Shown piece after piece: positions 41,141-52,370 of a stretch of DNA of 64,000 nt. The notes under the pieces were generated by a model. That model saw nothing but the letters and a program-made list of their open reading frames with translations, searched no databases and was not told where the DNA came from. The translations under genes and the position numbers were made by a program. The stretch spans positions 1 to 64,000 of the forward strand of contig NZ_BMPJ01000008.1 of assembly GCF_014647535.1 (NCBI RefSeq), read 5' to 3'. The stretch is from Thermus composti. Its GTDB lineage: Bacteria > Deinococcota > Deinococci > Deinococcales > Thermaceae. How positions within the stretch are numbered: the first letter of the stretch is position 1; every line of letters begins with the position of its first letter.

Positions 41141-41495
41141 CCTCGAGGACCACCACCGCCAGGGCCAGCCCCCGCTCGTGGCTTAGGGTGAGGTGGGCCC
41201 GAAGACCCTCCCTTTCCAGGGCCTGGGCCAGGGAAGGGGCGAAGCGGAGGACGGGCCTTCGCCCCTCCATCCCCACCCAGACCGCCTTCCAGGGGAGGCT
41301 TTCCGGCCAGCATTTCTGGAAGGCCTCCTTGGCGGCGAGCCGGGCGGCGAGGCTTGGGGCGGGGTCTTGGTGGCGGAGGGCGTAGGCCACCTCCTCGGGG
41401 TGGAAGAGGCGCCTTAGGGCTTTCTCCCCGTGGCGTTCCAAAAGCCGCCGCACCCGGCCGATCTCCACCAGATCCGCCCCCAAAGCCCGGATCAC
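41118..41495 (-). CDS. acpS: Holo-[acyl-carrier-protein] synthase
   Basis: Transfers phosphopantetheine from CoA to acyl carrier protein. 125 residues with LGADLVEIGRV (metal-binding Asp), RLAAKEAFQKC (Glu/Lys) and LSHERGLALAVVV, the AcpS signatures. The GTG at 41495 is chosen because TACAAT (minus strand, 41502-41507) lies six bases upstream; an open frame continues further but crosses the divergent promoter. Its 3' end overlaps the DUF4870 gene by 23 bases. Confidence 0.93.
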   Translation of the reverse strand: MIRALGADLVEIGRVRRLLERHGEKALRRLFHPEEVAYALRHQDPAPSLAARLAAKEAFQKCWPESLPWKAVWVGMEGRRPVLRFAPSLAQALEREGLRAHLTLSHERGLALAVVVLEARAPAGG

Positions 41496-41528
41496 GGCTC
41501 CATTGTACGGGGGCCTTGCCTGTGCTAG

Positions 41529-43922
<2,394 letters not shown>

Positions 43923-43945
<23 letters not shown>

Positions 43946-44477
43946 ACGTCCAAAGCTTGGCCACCACCTCGGCCACCACCTCCTCCACCCGCCTCCCATC
44001 GGTGATCACGTGGAGGGGGGCCTCCCGGTAGATGGGGGCCCGGGCCTCCAGGAGGGTGCGGATCCTTTCCAGGGGGTTTTCCACCTGGAGGAGGGGCCTT
44101 TCCCCGGGCTTGCGGAGGGTTCTTTCCAGGATGGTCTCCGGGCTCGCCCACAGGGCCACCACCGGGCCCCTTTCCAAAAGGGCCTTGCGGCTTTCCGGGT
44201 CTAAAAAGGTGCCCCCGCCCAGGGAGAGGACCAGGAAGTCCTTTCCCACAAGCTCCCGCACCGCCTCCTTCTCCATCTGCCGGAAGGCCTCCTCTCCTAG
44301 GTGGCGGAAGATGTCGGGGATGGAGATCCCGGTACGCCTTTCAATGTAGCGGTCCAGGTCAATGAAGTGGAGCATGAGCGCCCGGGCGAGCTCCCGCCCG
44401 ATGCGGCTTTTCCCCACCCCCATGAAACCCGTGAGGGTGACAAAGGTGGCGGGACGGGGGACCTCGAGGCGGGCCAT
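43923..44477 (-). CDS. aroK: Shikimate kinase
   Basis: 184 residues. P-loop GFMGVGKSRIGRELA, shikimate-binding IDLDRYIERRTG, EKEAVRELV and SLGGGTFL, lid region RPLL. Middle gene of aroC-aroK-aroB, nine bases after aroC. The linkage of pilQ with aroK and aroB is found in many proteobacteria too, so it is an old gene order. Confidence 0.96.
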
Positions 44478-44486
44478 GGACCTATC

Positions 44487-45638
44487 CTAGTAGCGGAGGA
44501 CCCGTTCCCGGTAGCGGGCCACCCGCTCCTGGATCTCCTCTAATGTATCCCCACCGAACTTCTCCAGGTAGGCCTGGGCCAGGACGATGGCGGAGAGGGC
44601 GCAGAGGATGACGCTGGCCGCCGGCACCGCCGTGGTGTCCGAGCGCTCCCTGGCGGCGTCTTTTGGCTCGTGGGTCACCACGTCCACGGTGGGAAGGGGC
44701 CTCATCAGGGTGGCGATGGGCTTTAAGGCGGCCCGGATCACCAGCTCCTCCCCCGTGGTCATCCCCCCTTCCAGCCCCCCGGCGCGGTTGGTCTTCCGGT
44801 AGAAGCCCCGCTCCGGGCTCCAGTAGATGGCGTCGTGCACTTCCGAGCCCCGCTTCATGGCGTTCTCAAAGGCGGGGCCGATCTCCACCCCCTTCACCGC
44901 TGGGATGGAAAGGGCCATCTGGGCGAGCCTCCCGTCCAGCTTCCGGTCCCAGTGGACGTGGCTCCCAAGCCCCGGCACGAGCCCCCGGAAGCGGGCCTCA
45001 ATCACCCCTCCTAGGGTGTCCCCCTCCGCCTTGGCCTGGTCAATGCGCCGGATCACCTCGGCCTCGGCCTCGGGGTCGGTCATGCGCAAGGGGCTTTCCT
45101 CAATGCGGGGGACGAGCTCCCAAGAAAAGGGCACCTTGGACCACACCCCCGCCATCCCCGGCACGTACCCCACCCCCTCCACCCCGAGGAGGGAGAGGAG
45201 CTTCAGGGCCACCGCCCCCACCGCCACCCGCATGGCGGTCTCCCGGGCGCTGGCCCTTTCCAGCACGTCCCTTAGGTCCTTGTGCCCGTACTTCATGCCT
45301 CCGGCGAGGTCGGCGTGGCCCGGCCTGGCCGCGGTGAGGGCCCGCTTGCGGGGCTCGTTCCCCGGGGCCGGGTCCATGATCTCGGCCCAGTTTTTGAAGT
45401 CGGCGTTTCTTATGGCCAGGGCCACGGGAGCCCCCGTGGTCCGCCCGGCCCGCACCCCGGCCCGGAACTCCACCCGGTCGGTCTCAATCACCATGCGCCG
45501 GCCCCGGCCGTAGCCCTTCTGCCGCCTGGCAAGCCAAGGGTTGATGTCCTCCTCGGTAAGGGGAAGCCCGGCGGGAAGCCCTTCAATGATGGCCAGAAGC
45601 TCGGGGCCGTGGGACTCGCCTGCCGTGAGAAACCTCAT
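44487..45638 (-). CDS. aroC: Chorismate synthase
   Basis: Final step of the common aromatic pathway, FMN-dependent. 383 residues with the family signatures GESHGPELLAIIEGLPAG, GRGRRMVIETDRVEF, PGHADLAGGMKYGHKDLRDV, EGGMTTGEELVIRAALKPI and RSDTTAVPAASVI. TACAAT (minus strand, 45645-45650) lies six bases before the ATG and follows directly on the pilQ terminator. Confidence 0.98.
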   Translation of the reverse strand: MRFLTAGESHGPELLAIIEGLPAGLPLTEEDINPWLARRQKGYGRGRRMVIETDRVEFRAGVRAGRTTGAPVALAIRNADFKNWAEIMDPAPGNEPRKRALTAARPGHADLAGGMKYGHKDLRDVLERASARETAMRVAVGAVALKLLSLLGVEGVGYVPGMAGVWSKVPFSWELVPRIEESPLRMTDPEAEAEVIRRIDQAKAEGDTLGGVIEARFRGLVPGLGSHVHWDRKLDGRLAQMALSIPAVKGVEIGPAFENAMKRGSEVHDAIYWSPERGFYRKTNRAGGLEGGMTTGEELVIRAALKPIATLMRPLPTVDVVTHEPKDAARERSDTTAVPAASVILCALSAIVLAQAYLEKFGGDTLEEIQERVARYRERVLRY

Positions 45639-45644
45639 GGGGAC

Positions 45645-45677
45645 ATTGTAAAGGGGGGCGGGACCTTCCCGCCCCCC
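45645..45677 (-). terminator. pilQ terminator fused to the aroC -10 box
   Basis: On the minus strand an 11-bp stem GGGGGGCGGGA / TCCCGCCCCCC with a 3-base loop (45653-45677) is followed by TTTACAAT. The T-tract is part of the TACAAT -10 element of aroC. Readthrough and new initiation may both feed aroC. Confidence 0.75.
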
Positions 45678-45692
45678 TCGCCTTTAAGGGGC

Positions 45693-47957
45693 CTACGGGT
45701 TTTGGGCGATGGGGCGCAGGATGTCGGCGGTGATCACCACCAAAAGCTCCTTGTCGGTGGTTGCGTTGGTCCGTTGCTTGAAAAGCTCCCCGATGAGGGG
45801 GATGTCCATGAGGAGAGGCACCCCTTGCTGGCTTTGGCTGGACTCCTGGGAGGTGAGCCCTCCGAGGACCACGGTCTGGCCGTCGTTGATCCTTAGGGTG
45901 GTGGTCACCACCTGCTTGGTGAACCGGTCCACGTCCCCGTCCACGGGGTTCCGTTGGACGTTCCCCGAGACCTCCGCCGTCACGTTGAGGAGGATCTGGC
46001 CGTCGGCGGTGATCTGGGGCGTGACCTCCACGATAAGGCCCACGTCAAAGGGGACCCGCTCCACCTGGTCGTTCACCACCCGCCGGATGAAGAAGGTTTC
46101 CCCCGATTGCAGGCGGGCGGTCTGGTTGTTGAGGACCGTCTGGTTCACGTCCCGGAGGGCCCGGGAAAGCCCCTGTTGTTGCAGGGCGTCCAGGGTGGCC
46201 AAGATGTTGAGGGCGGCGAGGCTTTTGGTGGAGTCAAAGATCAGGGAAAGCCCCGAGTCCAGGATGCTGGCCACCACGTTCCCCCCGGCGATGGTGTTCC
46301 ACTTGAGGCCGAGGTTGTGGGAGAGGGTGCTTTGCACCTCCTGGATCCGCACCCTGAGGTTCACCTGGGGCACGGGCTGGTCCAGCTTGGGGATGAGGCC
46401 TTCCACCAGGGCGAGGTCCTCCTGGGTGCCGGTGACGATGAGGGTGTTGGTGCGCCCGTCCGCCACCACCGTGGCCTGGTGGGTGGGGGCCTGCTGCCCT
46501 TGGGCCTGGTTCTGGGCCTGCCGGGCCTTGAGGGCCTCCTGGAGGACCTGGGCAAGCTCGGTGGCCTTGGCGTTGGAGAGCTGGTAGGCCCGCTGGAAGA
46601 GGGGCGGGCCCTGCTCGGGGGCGCGGTCAATCTGGGCGAGGAGGCTTTCCACCTCCCTAAGCTGCGCTTCCGTGCCCCGCACCGAGAGGACGGGCTGGCC
46701 CGGGACCGTCTGCACCACGATCCCCGGCACCTCCCGGGCCAGGAAGGGGGCCACCTTTTCGGCATCGGCGTAGCGCAGGGGGTAGAGGCGGCGCGCCGTG
46801 GCCTCCTGGGGGGCCTGGGGGGCCACCTGGGGCGTGTCCACCGCCTTCAGGAGCTCGGCGAAGAGGGCCTGCTCCGCCTCGGGGGCCTCGAGGAGAAGGG
46901 CCTTGGGGTTGCCGGGGATGCCTTCCAGGCGGGCACCCTTTAGCTCCTTCTCCAGGAGGGGCTTGAGCCGGGTTTGGGCCTCCTCGTAGGTGAGGTTCTG
47001 CAGGGCGTAGACCCGGCGGACGGTCTTGGGGATGTCGGCGGCCTTCAGGAGCTCGCTCAGGCGGGCGTGGTCCTCCTCGGTGGCCACCACGATGGCCCTT
47101 TGGGGGTTGGTGGGCACGGGGGTGATCTGGGCCCCGGGGACGCGGGCCTGGAGGAAGGAGAGGAGTTCGGGGAAGGTGGCGTAGGTGAGGGCGTAGGTCC
47201 TTTCCACCTGGGGCTTGGGGGCGGTGAGGGCGGGGAGGGGCCTGAAGTCAATTCCAGCCCGCTTGAGGATGTCGGAGAAGCGCTCGTGCTGCTCCGGCGT
47301 GGCCAACACGGAGAGGATGGCCTTGAGCCTACCCCCTTCCTCCACCACGATCCAGTTGGCGCTAAGCCCCGCCGCCTCCCGGGAGAGGAAGGGTAGGAGG
47401 TCGCCTTGTACCCAGGCCTTGGCGGCCTCCACGCTGGAGAGCTCCTGGGTTTGGCCTGTCTGGTCCTGGATAACCCGCCGGTAGGCGGCTTCCGGGATGC
47501 CCACCAGGTAGGGCCTGCGCTCGGCCGCCCCGGCCCGGCTTGGAGCGTCCACCAAGGCGGTGATCACCTGGGTGGGGGCCACCACCACCACGTCCGGGGG
47601 CAGGAAGAGGTAGTCCAGCCCGAACTGGGCCCCGTAGGTGGCGAAGAGGAGGTCCCACACCTCCCGGAAGGGCTTGCCCTGGAAGTCCAGCTTGATGTTG
47701 GGAAGGGGGGGCTGGGCTTTGGTGGGGTCCCCGCTTGCGTCGTAGGCCCGGTAGATGAGGGGTTGGAGGCCCACGCTTCTCGCCAAGGCCTCGAGGACCA
47801 CGTCCAGTGGCAGGGTGAACCCGGCCCGGGCCTGGCTTTCCGAAAGCCTCAGGTTCACCGGGGCTTCAAAGCGGGCTTCCTGGGGGAAGGTCCCCGCCAG
47901 AGCTAGGCCAAGGGCCATAAGGGCCCAAACCAGGGGCTTCATAAGGGCGTTCTTCAT
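45693..47957 (-). CDS. pilQ: Type IV pilus secretin PilQ
   Basis: Outer-membrane secretin for pilus extrusion and DNA uptake. 754 residues: signal peptide, several N-domains with repeated VYALQNLTYEEAQTRL-like and YPLRYADAEKVAPFL-like segments (about 240-470), and the secretin core with VNLRVRIQEVQSTLSHNLG, VDRFTKQVVTTTLRIND, TVVLGGLTSQESSQSQQGVP and PLLMDIPLIGELFK. Natural transformation and twitching in Thermus require it. ATGA overlap with pilW. Confidence 0.95.
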   Translation of the reverse strand: MKNALMKPLVWALMALGLALAGTFPQEARFEAPVNLRLSESQARAGFTLPLDVVLEALARSVGLQPLIYRAYDASGDPTKAQPPLPNIKLDFQGKPFREVWDLLFATYGAQFGLDYLFLPPDVVVVAPTQVITALVDAPSRAGAAERRPYLVGIPEAAYRRVIQDQTGQTQELSSVEAAKAWVQGDLLPFLSREAAGLSANWIVVEEGGRLKAILSVLATPEQHERFSDILKRAGIDFRPLPALTAPKPQVERTYALTYATFPELLSFLQARVPGAQITPVPTNPQRAIVVATEEDHARLSELLKAADIPKTVRRVYALQNLTYEEAQTRLKPLLEKELKGARLEGIPGNPKALLLEAPEAEQALFAELLKAVDTPQVAPQAPQEATARRLYPLRYADAEKVAPFLAREVPGIVVQTVPGQPVLSVRGTEAQLREVESLLAQIDRAPEQGPPLFQRAYQLSNAKATELAQVLQEALKARQAQNQAQGQQAPTHQATVVADGRTNTLIVTGTQEDLALVEGLIPKLDQPVPQVNLRVRIQEVQSTLSHNLGLKWNTIAGGNVVASILDSGLSLIFDSTKSLAALNILATLDALQQQGLSRALRDVNQTVLNNQTARLQSGETFFIRRVVNDQVERVPFDVGLIVEVTPQITADGQILLNVTAEVSGNVQRNPVDGDVDRFTKQVVTTTLRINDGQTVVLGGLTSQESSQSQQGVPLLMDIPLIGELFKQRTNATTDKELLVVITADILRPIAQNP

Positions 47958-48862
47958 GGCTCACCTCCAACCTGCGAAAGGGATGGCAGTTTTAGTTCCA
48001 AGGTCTCTTGCTTTAGGGCGAGTTCCACCCGATCGGCTTCTACACGGCGCACCACCGCTTCCGTGCCGGGGATGGGGCTTCCTGCGGGCAGGACCAGGTA
48101 GCCTTCCTTGCTCTCCAGGATGGCCACGCTCACGGGGCCCAAGAGGGTACCCGAGAGCTTCAGTCCTTTTTCCGCCACCAGGGCTTGAAGGGGGGTTGCC
48201 CCGGTCCGGGGAGGGGTTTCCCCTGGGGTCGGGCTCTGGCTTTGGGGCAGGGGGGTTTCCACCAGGGCGGTGGGGGGCGTGGGGGCCACCCGGGGTTCGG
48301 GGACGGTGGGGGGCAGGCTGGCCTGGGGCCTTGGGGTGAGGACCTTGGGGGCGGGGAGGGCCCCGGAGAGGCCGGGAAGGGCGCGGGTGGGGCTTGGAGT
48401 GGGGGTTGGGAGCTCCCTAGCCTGGACCTGCACCGGGGGTGCGGAGGGTACCGGGGTGGGCCTGGGGGCGGAGGTAGCGGGCGGCGCGGGCGGGGCCTCC
48501 ACCACCAGGGGGACGAAGGGGTTCGGGGGCGGGGTTTCTCGGCTTCGGGGCACGGGAAGGGGGGCCGGGGTGGGTTGCTGGGGCGCGGACGCTTCCGCCG
48601 AGGGGGAAGCGGCCTGGGGCTTTTCTTCCTGGGAGGGCGCGGGGGTTTCCTCGGGCCCGGCCAAAGGCGGGATGGGGGGCGCCTCGAGGGCCGGAGGAGG
48701 CGTGGCCTGGGAGGGGGCTTCCCCGGGGGTCTGGGTGGGGAGGAAAAGGCCCACGTACCAGAGGCTCACGGCGGCCACCAAGAGAAGCCCCGCCAGGAGG
48801 ATCTTGGTGGATTGGGGAAGGTTTTTCCAGACCCCAAGCAGGCGTTGCAGGCGCTCGTTCAC
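47954..48862 (-). CDS. pilW: Pilus/competence protein PilW
   Basis: 302 residues. One N-terminal membrane helix (about 20-40), then a very long Pro/Ala/Thr-rich region (45-215) that must be extended, then a small beta-domain (EKGLKLSGTLLGPVSVAILE, VVRRVEADRVELALKQ) like the PilP homology region. In Thermus, PilW is needed for pilus formation and PilQ stability. GTG start overlaps pilO by four bases. Confidence 0.88.
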   Translation of the reverse strand: MNERLQRLLGVWKNLPQSTKILLAGLLLVAAVSLWYVGLFLPTQTPGEAPSQATPPPALEAPPIPPLAGPEETPAPSQEEKPQAASPSAEASAPQQPTPAPLPVPRSRETPPPNPFVPLVVEAPPAPPATSAPRPTPVPSAPPVQVQARELPTPTPSPTRALPGLSGALPAPKVLTPRPQASLPPTVPEPRVAPTPPTALVETPLPQSQSPTPGETPPRTGATPLQALVAEKGLKLSGTLLGPVSVAILESKEGYLVLPAGSPIPGTEAVVRRVEADRVELALKQETLELKLPSLSQVGGEP

Positions 48863-49440
48863 TGCCCACCTCCTTCGGCTTTGGCCTCGAGGTCTTTGGC
48901 CAGCATGTAGAGGGTGAGGGTGAGGCTGGTGCTGAGGGTGGGGTTGGCTTCCTGGCCTTGCACGTTCAGGTTGATCCCCGAGAGGGAGCTAAAGCGGGAG
49001 AGGCTTTCCAGCCTTCTTAGGTAGGCGTAAGTCTCCGGGAAAGGCGCTTCCAAGGAAAGGGCCAGGTTCACCGCCCGCACCTCGGGCACCGGGGCCGAGG
49101 TGGGGGAGCGGGTGAAGGAGCGCACCACGACCCCACTCCGGACCGCCTCCCCCAGGATCTCCGAGAGCACCTGGGCCAAGCGCTCCTCCTGGGGAAGCGC
49201 CCTTAGAAAAGCCTGCCTTTCCGCTTGGAGCTCGGCGATGGCCCGCCTTAACTCGGGGAGGGCCCGCTGGGCCTGGCGCCCCCGGTCCCGCTGGGGGATG
49301 AGGGTTTGGATCTCCTGCCGCACCGCCTCGGTTTCCTGGCGGAGGGGGGCGATGAGGAGGAAGTACCAGAGGAGGGCCACCCCAAGGGTGAGGGCGATGG
49401 CCAAGAGGGCCCATTCCCGCTGGCCGAGTCTAGCGAGCAC
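48859..49440 (-). CDS. pilO: Type IV pilus inner-membrane protein PilO
   Basis: 193 residues: one membrane helix (about 10-30), a periplasmic coiled coil (RQETEAVRQEIQTLIPQRDR and following) and a ferredoxin-like fold domain. The start is uncertain: GTG at 49440 has GGAGGTGA at ideal spacing, whereas the GTG at 49449 sits against the same SD. A longer open frame upstream lies inside pilN. Forms the alignment complex with PilM and PilN. Confidence 0.88.
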   Translation of the reverse strand: MLARLGQREWALLAIALTLGVALLWYFLLIAPLRQETEAVRQEIQTLIPQRDRGRQAQRALPELRRAIAELQAERQAFLRALPQEERLAQVLSEILGEAVRSGVVVRSFTRSPTSAPVPEVRAVNLALSLEAPFPETYAYLRRLESLSRFSSLSGINLNVQGQEANPTLSTSLTLTLYMLAKDLEAKAEGGGQ

Positions 49441-50053
49441 CTTCCTCACCTCCCACGGCCCCGATGCGGGCGCTAAAGGTGTAGACCCCTCGGTTTTCGT
49501 CCAGGGAGGCACCCTGAAACTCTATGCCGAACCGGGGCGAGGTTTCAAAGGCCTGGATGAAGCGCACCAGGGAAGTCTGGCTAGCCGCTTCGCCCTGGAG
49601 GGCGAACTCCACCCGGATACGCTTGCCGTCGTAGAGCCCGCTTTGGGCCTGCTGGTTGGCCTCCTCCTCGGTGATGGCCCTGAGGCCCACGGAGCGCAGG
49701 GCCACGGGGAAGCGCCCGCCCTCCCGGGGAATCTGGTTGATGAAGGCCGCCAGGTACTCCGACCAGGGTACGAAGTTTTTCTGTAAGGACTCCCGAATGG
49801 CTAAGAGCGCCTCCAGGGCCCTCCTCTCCTCCTGAAGGCGGTTTTGCTCCTGGATGAAGGGCCTCAAAGCCTCCACCTCCGCCCGCAGGGCATCCCGCTC
49901 CTCCCTGGCCAGGGAGAGCTCGGTGTAGGCGGTGTAGTGGAGGAAGGCCAGGCTTAGGAAGACCACCAGGGCGAATAGCCAAGCGGCGAGCCTCCACCAG
50001 CCCGGCTCCACCCGGCGGCGAAGGTTTTTGGGGAGAAGGTTAAGCCTAATCAA
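49430..50053 (-). CDS. pilN: Type IV pilus inner-membrane protein PilN
   Basis: 207 residues starting MIRLNLLPKNLRRR; this INLLP-type motif in the cytosolic tail binds PilM. One membrane helix (about 22-42), coiled coil, and a ferredoxin-like periplasmic domain follow. The start codon is TTG, overlapping the pilM end by eight bases, so translation is coupled to pilM. Confidence 0.92.
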   Translation of the reverse strand: MIRLNLLPKNLRRRVEPGWWRLAAWLFALVVFLSLAFLHYTAYTELSLAREERDALRAEVEALRPFIQEQNRLQEERRALEALLAIRESLQKNFVPWSEYLAAFINQIPREGGRFPVALRSVGLRAITEEEANQQAQSGLYDGKRIRVEFALQGEAASQTSLVRFIQAFETSPRFGIEFQGASLDENRGVYTFSARIGAVGGEEGAR

Positions 50054-51179
50054 GGGGGCTCACCCCCCTTAGGGCCAGGCCCACGGGCACCATGTACTCG
50101 GGGGCTATTTCGGAGAGCTTCTCGGGGTCAAAGCGCCTGGGGTCCACCTGGATACCCTCCCAAGGGTTTGGCGTGGTGAAGTTGATGCCCAGGGTGTCGG
50201 TAAGGAGCCCCACAAGGCCCCGCAGGCGGCTCCCGCCTCCGTAAAGGTACCCTACCTCCGGGCTTAGGTCCCCAAGCTGCACCCGGAAGAACTCCAGGCT
50301 CCGGCGGATCTCCTGGGTCAGGTCCACCAGGACGGGCCGGATGGCGTCGTAGATCTTGGCGGGGCTGTAGCGCTCCCGCTCGGCGTCAAAGTCTAAAAGC
50401 AGTTCCTCGTCCTCGGTGGGAATGGTGGCGAGGCCGTAGGTGCGCTTCACCTCCTCGGCGGATAGAAAGTCCAGGCCGAAGCTTCTGGCGATGGCCTCGG
50501 TGAAGTCTTTGCCCGAAAGGGAAAGGATGCGCACGGCCAAGGGGCGCTCCCCTTGGAGCAGGACGAGGCTTGTGCTTTCCGCTCCGATCTCCACGGCCAC
50601 CGCCACCTGTTCGGGCTCCTGGAGGAGCCGGTTTTCCAGGGGGTAAAGCCCGGCGAAGGGTTTCACGTCCAGGACCACCGGGGTGAGGCCCGCTCCTTTC
50701 AGGGCCTCTATGAGCCCAGCCACCGCTTCCTGGCGAGCTGCCCCCACCATGACCTCCACCTGCTCCCCTTCCGCCACCTCGGAGAGGGGCTTTAGGGGGG
50801 CGAAGTCTAGGACCACCTCGTCTATGGGAAAGGGGATGTACCGCTCCGCCTCCCAGCGCACCGCCTCCTCCATCTCCTTAGGGGGCATTTTGGGCACCTG
50901 GATGGTCCTGAGGATCACGCTGGGGTTGGGGACGGCGCTCACCACGTAGCGCTTTTTGGTGCGGGCCTCGAGGAGAAGCTCCCGGATCTCCTGGGCCAGG
51001 GTGGCGGGCTCCGCCACCACCCCGTCCACCAGGGTCCCCGGGGGAATGGGTCGGCTGGCGAAGGCCCTCAAGGTGGGCGGGCTCCCGGAGATATCCACCA
51101 GCTTCAGGCTACTGGCCCCGATCTCCAGCCCCAGCGCTTCCACGCGGGGTTTTAATAGATTGCTAAAACCGGAGAACAC
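50046..51179 (-). CDS. pilM: Type IV pilus actin-like ATPase PilM
   Basis: 377 residues, FtsA/actin-like. EALGLEIGASSLKLVDIS phosphate-1 motif, VAVEIGAESTSLVLL phosphate-2 motif, and VGYLYGGGSRLRGLVGLL adenosine motif are visible. Cytosolic partner of PilN. The GTG at 51179 follows GGAGG. The 125-base region upstream holds AT-rich -10-like hexamers (TTTAAT, TATACA on the minus strand), the likely operon promoter. Confidence 0.95.
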   Translation of the reverse strand: MFSGFSNLLKPRVEALGLEIGASSLKLVDISGSPPTLRAFASRPIPPGTLVDGVVAEPATLAQEIRELLLEARTKKRYVVSAVPNPSVILRTIQVPKMPPKEMEEAVRWEAERYIPFPIDEVVLDFAPLKPLSEVAEGEQVEVMVGAARQEAVAGLIEALKGAGLTPVVLDVKPFAGLYPLENRLLQEPEQVAVAVEIGAESTSLVLLQGERPLAVRILSLSGKDFTEAIARSFGLDFLSAEEVKRTYGLATIPTEDEELLLDFDAERERYSPAKIYDAIRPVLVDLTQEIRRSLEFFRVQLGDLSPEVGYLYGGGSRLRGLVGLLTDTLGINFTTPNPWEGIQVDPRRFDPEKLSEIAPEYMVPVGLALRGVSPLD

Positions 51180-51259
51180 CTTGCCTCCTTCCTCGTCAGG
51201 AAATCCTTAGCAAACCTCTACCTTCACCATATTAAAGCCCTGCCTTTAATGTATAGCGT

Positions 51260-51288
51260 AACCCACCCCTACCTGTACGGGGTGGGTT
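51260..51288. terminator. Hairpin after homoisocitrate dehydrogenase
   Basis: Perfect 10-bp stem AACCCACCCC / GGGGTGGGTT with a 9-base loop, located 17 bases after the stop of the dehydrogenase on the minus strand. No T-tract. It separates the dehydrogenase from the pilM operon. Confidence 0.65.
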
Positions 51289-51304
51289 GGTTCCCCAAAG
51301 GTTT

Positions 51305-52309
51305 TTACAGGTTTTTCAGAGCTTGGATTACCGCCTCGGTGAAAGTTTCCGTGGTGGCGTTGCCCCCGAGGTCGGGAGTCCTAGGCCCGTGTTCCAGGAC
51401 CTGGTCCACGGCCCGTTCTACCTTTTGGGCCGCTTCCTTCTCCCCCAGGTAGTCCAGCATCATGGCGGCGGAGAGGATGGTGGCCGTTGGGTTGGCGATG
51501 CCTTTGCCAGCGATGTCCGGGGCGGAGCCGTGGACCGGCTCAAAGACCGCCGTGGTGTCCCCGATGTTGGCGGAAGGCGCCAGGCCCAGCCCTCCCACGA
51601 GCCCGGCGGTGAGGTCGGAGAGGATGTCCCCCAGGAGGTTGGTGGTGACGATCACGTCAAAGCGCTCCGGGCGCATGACGAGCTGCATGGCGCAGTTGTC
51701 CACGATGATGTCCTGGACGTTGACCAAGGGGAAGTCCCTGGCCACCTCCCGCACCGTGTCCAGGAAAAGGCCCTGGGTTATGGGGAGCACGTTGGCCTTG
51801 TGGGCGATGTGGAGGGTCTTACGCGGGCGGCTTTCCGCTAGTTTGAGGGCCACGCGCCCGATCCGCTCGCTGGCCTTCTTGGAGATCACGGCGTCGGCGA
51901 TGGCCACGTCCAGGTAGCGCCTTTCCTGCTCCACGTAAAGCCCCTCGGTGTTTTCCCGGACGATGATGAGGTCCACCCCGGGGCGGCTTCCCGGGATGGG
52001 GCGGCTTTTGGCGGGGCGCACGTTGGCGTAGAGGTCCAGCCGGCGCCTAAGGTAGCGGATGGCCCCGAAGAAGCCGGGGACCTTGCGGGTGGGGCTGGTG
52101 GCGGCCCCGAAGAGGGTGGCGTGGCAGGAGAGGATCTTCTCCACGGTTTCCTCGGGGACGGAGGTCCCTCTTCGCTCAAAGGTCTCCCACCCGGCCTCGG
52201 CCTCCACGAACTCCAGGGGAAGCCCCGTGGCCTCGAGGACCCTCCTGGCGGCCGGGACCACCTCGTGCCCGATGCCATCGCCCTCTATCAAGCAGATTCG
52301 GTACGCCAT
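51305..52309 (-). CDS. hicd: Homoisocitrate dehydrogenase
   Basis: 334 residues of the beta-decarboxylating dehydrogenase family (with IPMDH and ICDH). [25 protein letters not shown] (the arginine-rich substrate loop typical of the Thermus homoisocitrate enzyme), [10 protein letters not shown] and [18 protein letters not shown]. It acts in the alpha-aminoadipate route to lysine used by Thermus. From memory it is nearly identical to the T. thermophilus enzyme. Other lysine genes are not adjacent. SD GGGAGGA precedes the ATG at 52309. Confidence 0.88.
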   Translation of the reverse strand: MAYRICLIEGDGIGHEVVPAARRVLEATGLPLEFVEAEAGWETFERRGTSVPEETVEKILSCHATLFGAATSPTRKVPGFFGAIRYLRRRLDLYANVRPAKSRPIPGSRPGVDLIIVRENTEGLYVEQERRYLDVAIADAVISKKASERIGRVALKLAESRPRKTLHIAHKANVLPITQGLFLDTVREVARDFPLVNVQDIIVDNCAMQLVMRPERFDVIVTTNLLGDILSDLTAGLVGGLGLAPSANIGDTTAVFEPVHGSAPDIAGKGIANPTATILSAAMMLDYLGEKEAAQKVERAVDQVLEHGPRTPDLGGNATTETFTEAVIQALKNL

Positions 52310-52322
52310 GCTTCCTCCCGAT

Positions 52323-52348
52323 CGGGGGTATCCCCCGTGCGAAATATA
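52323..52348 (-). promoter_or_regulatory. -10 and leader hairpin of homoisocitrate dehydrogenase
   Basis: TATATT on the minus strand (52343-52348) predicts a start near 52336. There the RNA would begin with a small perfect hairpin (CGGGGG-ATA-CCCCCG, 52323-52337) before the SD. Confidence 0.5.
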
Positions 52349-52370
52349 CACTACACCGGACCTCCAGAGG

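Noticed and set aside
49441-49512. Longer pilO start (ATG-like frame beginning MPPWTKTEG)
   Set aside because: It is inside pilN, has no SD, and the membrane helix of PilO would be too far from the N-terminus.
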